This document shows, piece by piece, positions 17,807 to 28,382 of a DNA stretch of 64,000 nt. A program made the position numbers and the translations under genes. The DNA comes from an uncultured Aquimarina sp. GTDB lineage: Bacteria; Bacteroidota; Bacteroidia; Flavobacteriales; Flavobacteriaceae. The stretch is taken from the NCBI RefSeq assembly GCF_947495315.1, contig NZ_CANLYD010000005.1, positions 310,001-374,000 on the forward strand, given 5' to 3'. The first letter of the stretch is position 1, and every line of letters starts with the position of its first letter. The notes beneath the pieces are model-generated. The model was not told the origin of the DNA. It did not search any database and saw only the letters and a list, made by a program, of their open reading frames with translations.

Positions 17807-19450
17807 TTAATCGACGACTTCATTTATAATACTTCCTGTGGTTCCATTTGGATTTGAAATGCCTAATAAAACTGAAATAGTAGGTGAAATATCTGATACT
17901 GTGGTTTTTATATTTGTAAACCCTTGTGATATACTGTTTCCATAAAATAGTAAGGGGACATGAGAATCATAAGCATATCCACTTCCGTGTGAAGAACCGG
18001 TTCTTGAATATGCAATTATTGATGGAGCAAGTGTGTAAAAAACATCTCCACTTCTCTTTTTATGAAATCCTTTTTGGAGTAACGCTCCTGTGCCGAATGC
18101 ATAGCTCATATTTTCTAGTTGATTTCTTGTATACACTTTGTCTATACTTTCAAGAGTTAAAAGATACCTAGCAATTTTTTTTTGAATTTCTCTTACATCA
18201 AGATTTTTATTTCTTATCAACTCATAATTTAAAAATACTTGATTGTTTGATATGTTTTCAATGATCTCATCGTTTTGATATAAAGAACTGATATAATGTT
18301 TCGTGTTTAAATGAACAGAGGCTTCTTTAAAATATCCTGCCGGAATTTTTACTGATTTTAAATATTGGGGAACTTGTGTTGCTCCGTGATCAGAAGTTAG
18401 AAAAACGGTGTATTTATTTTTACCTACTTTCTTGTCTAAAGTCACTAGCAAACGTTCTATATCCTGATCCAGTCGAAGATAAGTGTCTTCGGCTTCCTTA
18501 GAATTTACTCCGAAATTATGCCCAATGTAATCTGTACTAGAAAAACTGATCGTTAAAAAATCGGTATGCTCATCCTTTCCCAATTTTTCTCCTACTATTG
18601 CTGCAACCGCAAAATCAACAGTTAAACTGTTTCCATATGGAGTATGCTTTATAATATCATACTGGCCATTAAATTCTTTAAGTTTTAGTAAATCATAAGG
18701 AAATACGGCTTTTTCTTTTCCTTTAAAACCTCTCTCAAATTGTGTGCTATCATTTCCACTCGCGGTATAAGACTCAATTTCATAAAGTGTATCCCAATTC
18801 ATGAAATAAGAATCAATCACGTTCGATTCGTTAAAATTCACAACCCACTTGGGTAGTCTAGTCATATAATAAGAAGATGAAATCCAACTTCCTTGTCCCT
18901 TTCCTCTAAACCAGTAGGCAGCATTAGCTGTATGTCCTCCAGAAAGTATCGCTCCTCTGTCTTTAATGGCGATACTAATAGTTTTACCTCGCATTTGAGT
19001 ATGCAAACGATTTTGATCGGTTATAGTAGTAACTTTTAATTTTATTGGAGACATTTTACCGGCGGAACTACTTGTGCCAACCGGAGAGACCGTATTATCT
19101 TCAACGCAATATACTTTTTGCTTACTTATTTTATCATACCAACTATTGCCAATAATACCGTGGTTTTGAGGAGTAGTACCTGTGAAAATAGAAGTATGTC
19201 CAGGCGCGGTAGTGGTCGGGATATAATCAACATGGTGATTTTTACATGAAAAACCATTTCTAATCATTCTTTTAAACCCGCCTTCACCAAATCGATCATA
19301 AAAGCGAGTGAGATAATCATACCGCATTTGATCAACCACAATACCTATGACAAGTTTAGGTTTTATTTTTTTTGTATCGTTTTCAATTTTTTCTTGAGCA
19401 TTTGCGGATAAAAAAAGTAGCACGATGATACTGATTAATCTAAAAATCAT
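17807..19450 (-). CDS. PafA-like secreted alkaline phosphatase
   Basis: 547 residues from the chosen ATG; an upstream ATG would add 14 residues but would spoil the signal peptide 'MIFRLISIIVLLFLSANA'. It belongs to the alkaline phosphatase superfamily: first metal ligand in 'VIGIVVDQMRYDYL', nucleophile region 'IPTTTAPGHTSIFTG', second site ligands in 'STDYIGHNFG' and 'FLTSDHGATQVP', last His in 'GSSHGSGYAYD'. PafA-type enzymes of flavobacteria cleave phosphomonoesters in the periplasm to supply phosphate. It is followed by the BrkB-like gene on the same strand. Confidence 0.9.
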   Translation of the reverse strand: MIFRLISIIVLLFLSANAQEKIENDTKKIKPKLVIGIVVDQMRYDYLTRFYDRFGEGGFKRMIRNGFSCKNHHVDYIPTTTAPGHTSIFTGTTPQNHGIIGNSWYDKISKQKVYCVEDNTVSPVGTSSSAGKMSPIKLKVTTITDQNRLHTQMRGKTISIAIKDRGAILSGGHTANAAYWFRGKGQGSWISSSYYMTRLPKWVVNFNESNVIDSYFMNWDTLYEIESYTASGNDSTQFERGFKGKEKAVFPYDLLKLKEFNGQYDIIKHTPYGNSLTVDFAVAAIVGEKLGKDEHTDFLTISFSSTDYIGHNFGVNSKEAEDTYLRLDQDIERLLVTLDKKVGKNKYTVFLTSDHGATQVPQYLKSVKIPAGYFKEASVHLNTKHYISSLYQNDEIIENISNNQVFLNYELIRNKNLDVREIQKKIARYLLTLESIDKVYTRNQLENMSYAFGTGALLQKGFHKKRSGDVFYTLAPSIIAYSRTGSSHGSGYAYDSHVPLLFYGNSISQGFTNIKTTVSDISPTISVLLGISNPNGTTGSIINEVVD

Positions 19451-19606
19451 AAAATCAAATTCATAATAAACCTCAAAATAGTCAAAAAGCACGTAAATTG
19501 ATAGTTATTTATTGATACAGGTAAAACTTATATGGATTGTGTCAAAATTTGGTACAATTTATTCCAATATTTGTACTACTAGAATACTACTCGCTAAATA
19601 GGATTA

Positions 19607-21061
19607 ATGAAGTTTAAAAAATATACACTATTTGTATACATACTGATGCTTTTATGTCATCTTCAACTGATATCACAGGATATGGAGATGATAACTCCTA
19701 ATAAAGAGAATTATGGTATTGATCAAAAACATAAAATTATTGTATGGAATTTTAAGATACCAGATTCTTTGAATTCTAACAGTAATATGCTAAATATAAA
19801 TTTTGAAGGCGGTTATATGTTTTCTTCATCATTAGATAGTTTGTCATATACAAGAAGTTACAATGTGAACTATAATAGTGAAATATTTAAATTATATATT
19901 ACGCAACTACCCGTTATTAAAATAACTTCAGAAGAAGCTATAAAAGATGACCCAAAAGTTCCATCTCAATTTACATTTGCTAACCAAGATAGTATTAAGA
20001 TTGCTATAGCAGGCGTTGAATTGCGAGGTAACATTTCACTAAAATTTCCAAAAAAATCCTATGATTTAGAGTTTTGGAAAACCCCTGAGGAAGAAACTTC
20101 GGTTGATATGATGTTTGGAGACCTAAGAGAAGATGATGATTGGATTTTAGATGGGTTGTATAATGAACCACTTCGTTTACGATCTTTTTTCTGCAATAAA
20201 CTGTGGTTATCGATTAACAAGCCTTCATATATAAATCAAGAAGAGGGGGCAAAAAGTGGTATTGATTTAATGCTTTCAGAAGTCTTTTTGGATTCAAAAT
20301 ATATCGGAATACACGCGCTGACTGAGCAAGTAGATCGAAAACTTTTACAACTCAAAAAACTTAAAAAAGGTAAAGTAAGAGGTGAGCTATTTAAGGCAGG
20401 AAGTCATAATGGAGCTCCTGCATACAAGATGGCACCAAAATATAAAAATATTTTCCCTCATTGGGCAGGATACGAGGTAGAGTATCCTTTTGTAAATTAT
20501 AAAGCTCAATGGAAAAACATTTATCGATTTACCAAATTCGTGATCAAATCTAAAGATTCCACATTCAAGAAAAGAATAGCAAAAAAGTTTAACTTGGATA
20601 ATGCTATTGATTATTTTTTATTTATTAATCTTGTTCGTGCTACGGATAATCTGGGGAAAAACTTCTATGTTGCGAGATATGATAAGAAAACACCTTACTT
20701 TAATGTACCTTGGGATTTAGATGGTGTTTTAGGAACTATTCAGGATGGTAAAAGAATTCCAACTACAAATGATATTTTAAGCAATGGGTTATTCGATAGA
20801 TTGCTTAAAGTGAATCCAAGTAACTATCGAAACCGATTAAAAGCTCGCTGGTTTTCTCTAAGAAAACAACAATTTAGTAATGAAATATTATTTAAAAATT
20901 TGAAGGAGTCTTATGATTATTTCGCAAATAATAAAGTGTACGAAAGAGAAACATTAATTTGGCCCTCAGATGTAGCGTTATCTGATCATTTAGATTATAT
21001 GGAATCTTGGTTGTCCAATCGTCTTCGATATTTAGATACTTATTTTAATGATTTACCGTAA
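19607..21061 (+). CDS. CotH-family secreted kinase-like protein
   Basis: 484 residues with a signal peptide ending near 'QLISQDM'. CotH motifs: 'IAGVELRGNISLKFPKKSYDLEFW', 'DDWILDGLYNEPLRLRSFFCNKLW', 'LSEVFLDSKYIGIHALTEQVD', and the metal-binding 'FNVPWDLDGVLG' near residue 368. CotH proteins are atypical secreted protein kinases in spore-formers; in Bacteroidota the target is unknown. It is divergent from the phosphatase gene, with about 150 nt between them. A kinase-like segment is also present in the protein of 24664-28374. Confidence 0.88.
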   Translation: MKFKKYTLFVYILMLLCHLQLISQDMEMITPNKENYGIDQKHKIIVWNFKIPDSLNSNSNMLNINFEGGYMFSSSLDSLSYTRSYNVNYNSEIFKLYITQLPVIKITSEEAIKDDPKVPSQFTFANQDSIKIAIAGVELRGNISLKFPKKSYDLEFWKTPEEETSVDMMFGDLREDDDWILDGLYNEPLRLRSFFCNKLWLSINKPSYINQEEGAKSGIDLMLSEVFLDSKYIGIHALTEQVDRKLLQLKKLKKGKVRGELFKAGSHNGAPAYKMAPKYKNIFPHWAGYEVEYPFVNYKAQWKNIYRFTKFVIKSKDSTFKKRIAKKFNLDNAIDYFLFINLVRATDNLGKNFYVARYDKKTPYFNVPWDLDGVLGTIQDGKRIPTTNDILSNGLFDRLLKVNPSNYRNRLKARWFSLRKQQFSNEILFKNLKESYDYFANNKVYERETLIWPSDVALSDHLDYMESWLSNRLRYLDTYFNDLP

Positions 21062-21189
21062 TTTTTGATTGTAACATTCAAAAAAAAGGCTTCTTTTAAT
21101 GAAAAAGTAGTCATATCCATCAAAAGAGTTACCCTTTATATCATATGCATTAATGTCTCTGCTAGTTCTAATTTATCTTGCTAACAGTA

Positions 21190-21843
21190 ATGCAATATTC
21201 ACAAAATTTAAAAATAATTCTAATTCATAGTCTCTACTTAGCGACTATAAGTAATATTATGGCTTCATTCGATACTACACATTTGACTAACAAAATTATT
21301 CCTTTATCAATTATTAAGGAGGCTGGAATAGCACTATCACATTATCCAGAATTAGAAGAAGTGAGCATCGAATTTAAGTTTAAGTCTTCTCTAACGAAGT
21401 CATTTATGAAAGCACAACCAAAGTTTTCTTCGATTTTTAGATCAAAAAAGAAAAGAGCTTATGTCATTTTGATGAGTGAAATTTTTAAAATAGACAGTTT
21501 ACAACTCTCTATTAAAGATGTCCCAGAAAATGTATTGATAGGTTGGTTGGGACACGAGTTAGGTCATATTATGGATTATCATAGAAGAAGTAGTTTGAAT
21601 CTTATGCTATTTGGAATACAATACTGGATTTCTCCAAATTACATAAGAGAGGCAGAGCGTATAGCAGATACCTATGCAATAACACATGCGATGCAAGATT
21701 ACATCTTAGCAACTAAAAAGTTTATCCTTAACCATAGTTCCTTATCTGAAAAATATAAAGCACGTATTAGAAGACTATATCTATCTCCTGATGAAATATT
21801 GATTTTGGTTAAGGAGCAAGAGACAAACAAATTGAAACTTTGA
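21190..21843 (+). CDS. Zincin-type metalloprotease-like protein
   Basis: 217 residues from ATG 21190; a TTG 12 nt earlier is possible. The zinc site 'WLGHELGHIMDYH' (HExxH) is followed 40 residues later by 'REAERIADTYAI', where the glutamate could be the third ligand, as in gluzincins. There is no clear signal peptide and only a weak hydrophobic stretch near the N-terminus. It is the first gene of a compact five-gene set; 40 nt separate it from the HD-PycTM gene. Substrate unknown. Confidence 0.7.
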   Translation: MQYSQNLKIILIHSLYLATISNIMASFDTTHLTNKIIPLSIIKEAGIALSHYPELEEVSIEFKFKSSLTKSFMKAQPKFSSIFRSKKKRAYVILMSEIFKIDSLQLSIKDVPENVLIGWLGHELGHIMDYHRRSSLNLMLFGIQYWISPNYIREAERIADTYAITHAMQDYILATKKFILNHSSLSEKYKARIRRLYLSPDEILILVKEQETNKLKL

Positions 21844-21883
21844 ATATACTCAACTAACTATCATTTAACTAAAAAGAATACTA

Positions 21884-23119
21884 ATGAAAGCTATACTGGA
21901 AAAAGCAGAAAATTACATATTCGAACTCTTTAAGGAAAAATTACCCACGACGTATTTATACCATAATTTTCTGCATACACAAAGAGTTGTAGAAAGTGTA
22001 AAAGAGATTATCGAAAAAACTGATATTAGTAATGAAGACTCAGAAGCTGTTCAGATTGCCGCTTGGTTTCATGATGCAGGATATATTAAAGGAGAAGAAA
22101 ACCACGAAAAAGAAAGTGTACGAATAGCATCAGAATTTTTATCAGAATATCAAATAAGTGACAAGGCAATAGCGATAATAGAAAACTGTATTTTGGCGAC
22201 AGAGTTTGAGAAAAAGCCAAATACTATTCTTGAAGAAATTATCAAAGATGCCGACAGCTCTCATTTGGCTAAAGATTATTTTGCTGAAGTGAGTGAACTT
22301 CTGCATCAGGAGCTAATACTCCTAGGTATTTCGGAACTTTCTGGAAAAGAATGGAGAGCTGAAAATGTGAAATTATTTTCTAAACAACACAAATACTATA
22401 CCCGATATGCAGTTGAAAATTGGGAACCAGAAAAAAATAAAAATTTATTAAATCTTGTTAAAAAACAAAAGAAAAATAAAAAGAAACACAAAAAAGAGGT
22501 TGTCAAAGCAAAACTTAAGGCAAAATACAAAGACGAAAGCCCGGAGAGAAGTATTCAGACCTTATTTAGAGTCACCCTAAGAAATCATATTAAGTTAAGT
22601 GATATAGCGGATACCAAGGCTAATATCTTACTTTCCGTAAACGCGATTATTATTTCACTGGCGCTAGCAAATCTAATTCCTAAACTTGATGCAGCAAGCA
22701 ATCGTCACTTAATGATTCCTAGTTTAATTTTAGTACTCTTTAGTGTGGCCTCTATTATTTTATCAATAATGTCTACACAACCAAAAGTAACTGGAGGAGA
22801 GTTTACTACAGAGCAGGTAAAGAATAGAAAAGTAAACTTATTATTTTTCGGGAATTTTTACAAAATGCCTTATGAAAGATATCAATGGGCAATTGATGAA
22901 ATCATTAATGATAAGTCCTATGTATATAAAATGCTGACCAAAGATCTTTATTTATTGGGACTGGTGTTGAAGAAGAAGTATACTTTATTAAAAATAACAT
23001 ACATCGTATTTACCATAGGAATTATACTATCGGTACTAGCTTTTATTATAGCCTTTACAGGTATAGATTTAGTAGAACAAGTAGGTAATCCAGAAATTTT
23101 AGATAAAATCACAGAATAA
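21884..23119 (+). CDS. HD phosphohydrolase fused to PycTM (DUF5706) effector
   Basis: 411 residues. Residues about 1-190 are an HD domain with 'YHNFLHTQRV' (H27, H31), 'WFHDAGYIKG' (H63-D64) and 'IIKDADSSHLAK' (D122/D124), the set needed for a metal-dependent phosphohydrolase. A lysine-rich linker (about 190-215) leads to a PycTM-like domain with three membrane helices ('ILLSVNAIIISLALANLIP', 'LILVLFSVASIILSIM', 'ITYIVFTIGIILSVLAFIIAF') and the hallmark 'SDIADTKANILLSVNA'. PycTM proteins are the membrane effectors of Pycsar anti-phage systems, activated by cyclic pyrimidine nucleotides. No canonical PycC cyclase is adjacent. The GH3 gene follows after 2 nt. Confidence 0.85.
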   Translation: MKAILEKAENYIFELFKEKLPTTYLYHNFLHTQRVVESVKEIIEKTDISNEDSEAVQIAAWFHDAGYIKGEENHEKESVRIASEFLSEYQISDKAIAIIENCILATEFEKKPNTILEEIIKDADSSHLAKDYFAEVSELLHQELILLGISELSGKEWRAENVKLFSKQHKYYTRYAVENWEPEKNKNLLNLVKKQKKNKKKHKKEVVKAKLKAKYKDESPERSIQTLFRVTLRNHIKLSDIADTKANILLSVNAIIISLALANLIPKLDAASNRHLMIPSLILVLFSVASIILSIMSTQPKVTGGEFTTEQVKNRKVNLLFFGNFYKMPYERYQWAIDEIINDKSYVYKMLTKDLYLLGLVLKKKYTLLKITYIVFTIGIILSVLAFIIAFTGIDLVEQVGNPEILDKITE

Positions 23120-23121
23120 AC

Positions 23122-24651
23122 ATGGCAATTATAGGATCATTAATAAAAGGAGCAATTGAGTTAAAAGGGGCATTAACCTCTGAACCCAATCATATAGAAG
23201 CGCAACAAAAAATACTGGAGATGCTATTAAAAACAGCTTCTGATACTGCCTTTGGTAAAACATATGAGTTCAATAAGGTTCTCGAATCAGAAGATTTACA
23301 AAAAGCATACGCTGATAAAGTACCTTATTTCGACTACCATCAGTTACATAAAGAATGGTGGTCTAGAGTGATTGATGGTGAAGAGGATGTAACCTGGCCA
23401 GGTAATCCTGATTATTTCGCATTGAGTTCTGGTACTACTGGAAAAAAAAGTAAACGTATTCCGGTTACAAATGATATGATTGAAGCCATTCGTAATGCAG
23501 GAGTTAAACAAGTTGAAGCATTATCTAATTTTGATTTACCTGCAGAATTCTTTGAAAAAGAAATCATGATGTTGGGGAGTTCTACTGATTTACAAGAAAA
23601 AGATGGACATCTCGAAGGAGAAATCAGTGGTATTAGTGCTAGCAATATTCCTTTTTGGTTTGAAGGGTTTTATAAACCTGGTCGTGATATTGCAAAAATT
23701 GATGATTGGGATAAACGCGTTCAGCTTATTGCAGAAAAAGCAAAAGATTGGGATATTGGAGCATTGAGTGGTATCCCATCCTGGATGGAGTTAATGCTTC
23801 AGAAAGTTATTGACTATCACAATGCTGAAACTATACACGATATTTGGCCAAACTTACAAGTCTATACTTCTGGAGGAGTAGCTTTTGCACCTTATGAGAA
23901 AAGCTTTAATAATTTATTGGAACATCCCATTACCGTAATCGATACATATCTCGCTTCAGAAGGATTTATAGCCTATCAAGAACGTCCAGAAACTGATGCG
24001 ATGAAGTTAATTACAGATAATGGTATTTATTTCGAATTCGTTCCTTTTCAACCGGAATATATCAACCAAGATGGGTCCTTAAAACAAGATGCACCCTCAA
24101 TCACATTAGCAGAAGTAGAAACAGATCAGGATTATGTGTTATTAATAAGTACTGTTTCTGGTGCTTGGAGATATATCATTGGGGATACCATAGAATTTAC
24201 GGATGTAGCTAGAGTTGAAATTAGAATTACTGGGCGTACTAAGTTTTTCTTAAATGTTGTTGGCTCGCAATTATCAGTTAATAAAATGAATACCGCTTTA
24301 CGAGAAATTGAAGGAAAGTTTGATATCGAAGTTCCCGAGTTTACGTTAGCAGCGACAAGGATTAATGACGAGTTTCATCATCATTGGTATTTGGGTACGG
24401 AAACTTCTGTAGAAAACAACGTTCTAGCGGAAACGCTAGATGAGGTACTTAAAAAAGCTAACAAGAATTATAGAGTAGCCCGAAGCAAGGCTTTAAAAGG
24501 AGTAAAAGTGACAACAGTGCCGATGTCCATATTTTCAGAATGGAGTGGGGCACAAAAGAAAAAGGGAGGACAGGTAAAAATGGAACGTGTTATGTCTGAA
24601 GAAAAGTTTGCGGAATGGGAAACCTTTGTGTCAGAAAATATTTCAAATTAA
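23122..24651 (+). CDS. GH3-family acyl-adenylating enzyme
   Basis: 509 residues. The three ATP/AMP motifs of GH3-type amido synthetases are visible: 'FALSSGTTGKKSKRIPVT' near residue 95, 'IDTYLASEGF' near 275, and 'WRYIIGDTIEFTD' near 353. A C-terminal domain follows. Plant GH3 enzymes join carboxylic acids to amino acids; the bacterial substrate is not known. No signal peptide. It lies in a tight operon between the HD-PycTM gene (2-nt gap) and the phosphoesterase gene (12-nt gap), so a functional link is likely. Confidence 0.88.
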   Translation: MAIIGSLIKGAIELKGALTSEPNHIEAQQKILEMLLKTASDTAFGKTYEFNKVLESEDLQKAYADKVPYFDYHQLHKEWWSRVIDGEEDVTWPGNPDYFALSSGTTGKKSKRIPVTNDMIEAIRNAGVKQVEALSNFDLPAEFFEKEIMMLGSSTDLQEKDGHLEGEISGISASNIPFWFEGFYKPGRDIAKIDDWDKRVQLIAEKAKDWDIGALSGIPSWMELMLQKVIDYHNAETIHDIWPNLQVYTSGGVAFAPYEKSFNNLLEHPITVIDTYLASEGFIAYQERPETDAMKLITDNGIYFEFVPFQPEYINQDGSLKQDAPSITLAEVETDQDYVLLISTVSGAWRYIIGDTIEFTDVARVEIRITGRTKFFLNVVGSQLSVNKMNTALREIEGKFDIEVPEFTLAATRINDEFHHHWYLGTETSVENNVLAETLDEVLKKANKNYRVARSKALKGVKVTTVPMSIFSEWSGAQKKKGGQVKMERVMSEEKFAEWETFVSENISN

Positions 24652-24663
24652 AAAAATCGGTCT

Positions 24664-27600
24664 ATGAACTATAAATATATAACTCTTATTATACTTACTG
24701 TTTTTGTTTCTGGTTGTGCATTGTATGAACCAAAATACAGAGAACCTTTTGATGATTCTGTAGCACTGGAAGAAAAAGAAATAGAAAAAACTTTTTATCT
24801 AATTGGAGATGCTGGATATGCAAAACCAGATCAGAGTACCTCTGCACTATTGGCTTTAGAAAAATATCTAGAGAATCATAAACAAAAAGGAAACTATACC
24901 ATTTTTCTTGGGGACAATATATATCCTGATGGAATGCCTAAAAAGGATAAAAAAGACAGAAAAATAGCAGAACATCGTTTAGATGCTCAAATAGATGCTG
25001 TAAAAAATTTTGATGGGCAAGTTTATTTCATTCCTGGCAACCATGATTGGTATAATGAGGGCTTAAAAGGATTAGAGCGAGAGGAAAAGTACTTTGAGGA
25101 GAAATTAAAAGATAAGAAAGTGTTTAGGCCATCAAAAGGTTGTGCACTGGAAAGTATAGAAATTACAGATAATATCCAATTGATTATTCTAGACTCACAA
25201 TGGTATCTTGAAGATTGGGATAAACATCCAACAGTTAATGATAATTGTCCAGAGATCAAAACTCGCGAGGCGATGTTTCTTGAGGTAGAAAGTGAATTCA
25301 AGAAAAATCAGGATAAAACGATTCTTTTTGCTTTACACCATCCCTTATATACTAATGGCGTTCACGGAGGTAAATATGCTCCTGTTAAACACCTATATCC
25401 ATCACAAAAAAAAGTGCCAGTACCTATTTTGGGATCACTGGCCATGCAAATCCGTACAGCAGGAGCAATATCCACTCAGGATAATCAGAACAAGCAATAT
25501 AAATCTTTGGTGCAGCGATTAGAAACATTGGCTAAAGGATCAGAACGAATCATTTTTGCTTCGGGTCACGAACATTCTTTGCAGTATATAGAACATAATG
25601 GAATCAAGCAGATTGTCTCTGGAGCTGGAGCTAAAAATTCATACGCTACTTTAAGTAATGATGGACTTTTTGCTTATGGAGGACAAGGTTTTGTAAAGCT
25701 AGATGTTTATAAAGATGGAGCTGTATGGGCTTCGTTTTTTGGCAGTAAAAATAATAAGCCAGAATTGCTTTTCAAGAAAGAAATTTATGAAAAAACTCCA
25801 ACATATGATCTTTCTTCTATTTCTGAAATAACCCAACCAACTATTGCTGCTTCGATTTATGAAAAAGAAGGTACTGATCGAACTGAGTTTTATGAAAGCA
25901 TTTGGGGGGATCATTATAGAGATTTATATGGTACAAAAATCCAAACTAAAGTTGCTATTTTGGATACATTATATGGAGGGTTAGAAGTCGTGCGTAAAGG
26001 AGGAGGACATCAAACTAGATCATTACGGTTAAAAAGAAAAGATGGTAAAGAGTACAATATGCGAGCTCTAAAAAAGAGTGGTATAAAGTTTTTACAATCT
26101 ACTGTTTTTCAGAATAACTATGTAGAAGAATCTTTAGAAAACACTATTTCAGAAGATATTCTGTTGGATTTTTATACAGCAGGACATCCATATATTTTTA
26201 CAGTAATTCCGGAATTATCAGATGCTGTTGGAATTTTTCATACGAATCCTAAGCTGTATTATGTTCCAAAACAAAATGCTTTAGGAAAATACAACGTTGA
26301 TTATGGAGACGAATTGTATATGATTGAGGAACGACCTGAAGAGAATCATAAAGATTTAGCTTCCTTTGGAAAACCTGATGACATAGAAAGTACTTCGGAT
26401 GTATATGAAAGATTGAGAAGAGACGAAAAATATAAAATAGATGAATCATCGTACATAAGAGCCAGAATTTTTGATATGTTAATTGGAGATTGGGATCGGC
26501 ATCAAGATCAATGGAGATGGGCAGAATATGAACAGGAAAATGGAGATCATATTTTTAAACCTATACCGAGGGATAGAGATCAGGCCTTTTCTAATTTTGA
26601 TGGAGGGTTTTTAGGAACTCTGAGAGGATTAATGGGATTTGCAAATCAATTTCAGGTTTATGATGAGGAATTAAAAGATGTAAAGTGGATTAATTCTTCT
26701 GCTACTAGATTAGATCGTACTTTGATTAGAAATAGTGGAAGAGATGAGTGGCTAAAGCAAGCAAAATACATACAACAAAATCTTACAGATACAGCTATAG
26801 AAAGTGCTTTTCTGAATATTCCTACTGAAGCAAAAGGAGAGGACTTAGATAATATTAAGAAGAACCTAAAAGGAAGAAGACAAAATATAGTTGATATCGC
26901 AGATCGATACTATGATTATCTTACTAGTCTAGCTATTGTAATGGGTACGGATAAAGATGATCTTATAGAGATTCATCGGATGAAGAAAGGGAAGACTAGA
27001 GTAACAGTTTCCAGAATTAAGGATGGTCTAAAAGGGAAAATTGTAAGTGATAAAATATTTGATAAGAAAGAAACCAAAGAAATTTGGATTTATGGGCTAG
27101 ATGATGATGATGTTTTTGAGTCAAGTGGAAAAGCAGATAATCCAATAAAAATCAATATTATTGGAGGGCAGAATAACGACATTTATCGATTTAAAAAAGG
27201 TCGTAAAATTGCTGTGTATGATCACAAGAGTAAGCCTAATACCATTGAGAAAAAAGGTGGAGCAAGAATTAGATTTACAGATAATTATCAAATTAATAAT
27301 TTTGATAAGAATGAAGGTGTGTTAACTACTTCTTCTGTATTACCAGTCATTGGTTTTAATCCAGATGACGGCGTGCGTATAGGTCCGATGGCAGTGTATA
27401 CGATTAATGGATTCCATAGAAATCCTTTTTCCAGTAGTCATAGTTTTTCTGGTGGATATTATTTTGCGACACAGGGTTTTGACCTAGGATATCGTGGCGA
27501 ATTTGCAGGGATATTAGGAGATTATAATATGTTGATTGGTCTTAAATACACTAGTCCTAGTTTTGCAATAAATTTCTTTGGCTTTGGAAATGAGACAGAA

Positions 27601-28374
27601 AATAATCAAGATGAATTAGATTTTGATTATAATCGAGTGAGATTAAGCACTTATGGAGTTTCTCTAGGAGCAGTTAAAAATGGACGTTTAGGTAGTTACT
27701 TTGAATATAAAGGTTCTATAGAAGGTATAGAGGTGGATGATACTCCAGATCGTTTTATCACTCAGGAAGCAGGTTTACAAAATCCAGAAGCTTTTGATCG
27801 CAAATGGTTTGCTGGATTGGATGGAACCTATAGATATGAAAGTTATGATGTGGTTGTCAACCCTACCAGGGGAATGAAATTTGAAGTTAACGTTGGGGGA
27901 AGAATGAATGTGGAAGATACTGATCGAACTTTTGGGTATATCAAACCATACCTTGGGTTTTATAACGCACTAACCCGTAATCGTAATTTGGTTCTCAAAA
28001 CTGCTGCTCAAGGACAATTTAATATCGGAGAAAATTATGAATTTTATCAAGCGGCACAATTGGGTGATGAGAACTTGTTAAGAGGTTATCGAACGGAGCG
28101 TTTTACAGGACAATCTTCACTGGCCGGTAGTGCAGATATTCGATATAGTTTTAATCAATTTAAAACTCGAATTCTACCATTACAAATTGGAATATTTGTT
28201 GGAGGCGATACAGGTCGAGTGTGGATTGCTGATAATGATACTTCTGATAAATGGCATAGTGATTATGGAGGTGGTTTTTGGATAAATAGTGCGAATGCCA
28301 TGAGTGGAACTTTTAATCTATTTACTGGAGAAGACGGAGCCAGATTTTCATTTTCTTTTGCTTTTAAATTTTAA
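24664..28374 (+). CDS. Phosphoesterase / kinase-like / beta-barrel lipoprotein
   Basis: 1236 residues. The lipobox 'VFVSGC' gives Cys18. Residues about 43-360 are a calcineurin-like phosphoesterase with 'LIGDAGY', 'FLGDNIYPDG', 'PGNHDWY', 'ALHHPLYTNGVHG' and 'FASGHEHSLQ'. Residues about 425-700 hold 'LIGDWDRHQDQWRW' (near 603) and 'IPRDRDQAFSNFDGG' (near 633), similar in pattern to catalytic loops of HipA/Fam20/CotH-type atypical kinases (inference). Residues about 880-1236 look like a BamA-type beta-barrel ('SLAGSADIRYSFNQF', terminal Phe). It would sit in the outer membrane. The DUF6268 gene follows after 8 nt. Confidence 0.8.
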   Translation: MNYKYITLIILTVFVSGCALYEPKYREPFDDSVALEEKEIEKTFYLIGDAGYAKPDQSTSALLALEKYLENHKQKGNYTIFLGDNIYPDGMPKKDKKDRKIAEHRLDAQIDAVKNFDGQVYFIPGNHDWYNEGLKGLEREEKYFEEKLKDKKVFRPSKGCALESIEITDNIQLIILDSQWYLEDWDKHPTVNDNCPEIKTREAMFLEVESEFKKNQDKTILFALHHPLYTNGVHGGKYAPVKHLYPSQKKVPVPILGSLAMQIRTAGAISTQDNQNKQYKSLVQRLETLAKGSERIIFASGHEHSLQYIEHNGIKQIVSGAGAKNSYATLSNDGLFAYGGQGFVKLDVYKDGAVWASFFGSKNNKPELLFKKEIYEKTPTYDLSSISEITQPTIAASIYEKEGTDRTEFYESIWGDHYRDLYGTKIQTKVAILDTLYGGLEVVRKGGGHQTRSLRLKRKDGKEYNMRALKKSGIKFLQSTVFQNNYVEESLENTISEDILLDFYTAGHPYIFTVIPELSDAVGIFHTNPKLYYVPKQNALGKYNVDYGDELYMIEERPEENHKDLASFGKPDDIESTSDVYERLRRDEKYKIDESSYIRARIFDMLIGDWDRHQDQWRWAEYEQENGDHIFKPIPRDRDQAFSNFDGGFLGTLRGLMGFANQFQVYDEELKDVKWINSSATRLDRTLIRNSGRDEWLKQAKYIQQNLTDTAIESAFLNIPTEAKGEDLDNIKKNLKGRRQNIVDIADRYYDYLTSLAIVMGTDKDDLIEIHRMKKGKTRVTVSRIKDGLKGKIVSDKIFDKKETKEIWIYGLDDDDVFESSGKADNPIKINIIGGQNNDIYRFKKGRKIAVYDHKSKPNTIEKKGGARIRFTDNYQINNFDKNEGVLTTSSVLPVIGFNPDDGVRIGPMAVYTINGFHRNPFSSSHSFSGGYYFATQGFDLGYRGEFAGILGDYNMLIGLKYTSPSFAINFFGFGNETENNQDELDFDYNRVRLSTYGVSLGAVKNGRLGSYFEYKGSIEGIEVDDTPDRFITQEAGLQNPEAFDRKWFAGLDGTYRYESYDVVVNPTRGMKFEVNVGGRMNVEDTDRTFGYIKPYLGFYNALTRNRNLVLKTAAQGQFNIGENYEFYQAAQLGDENLLRGYRTERFTGQSSLAGSADIRYSFNQFKTRILPLQIGIFVGGDTGRVWIADNDTSDKWHSDYGGGFWINSANAMSGTFNLFTGEDGARFSFSFAFKF

Positions 28375-28382
28375 AACATTTT

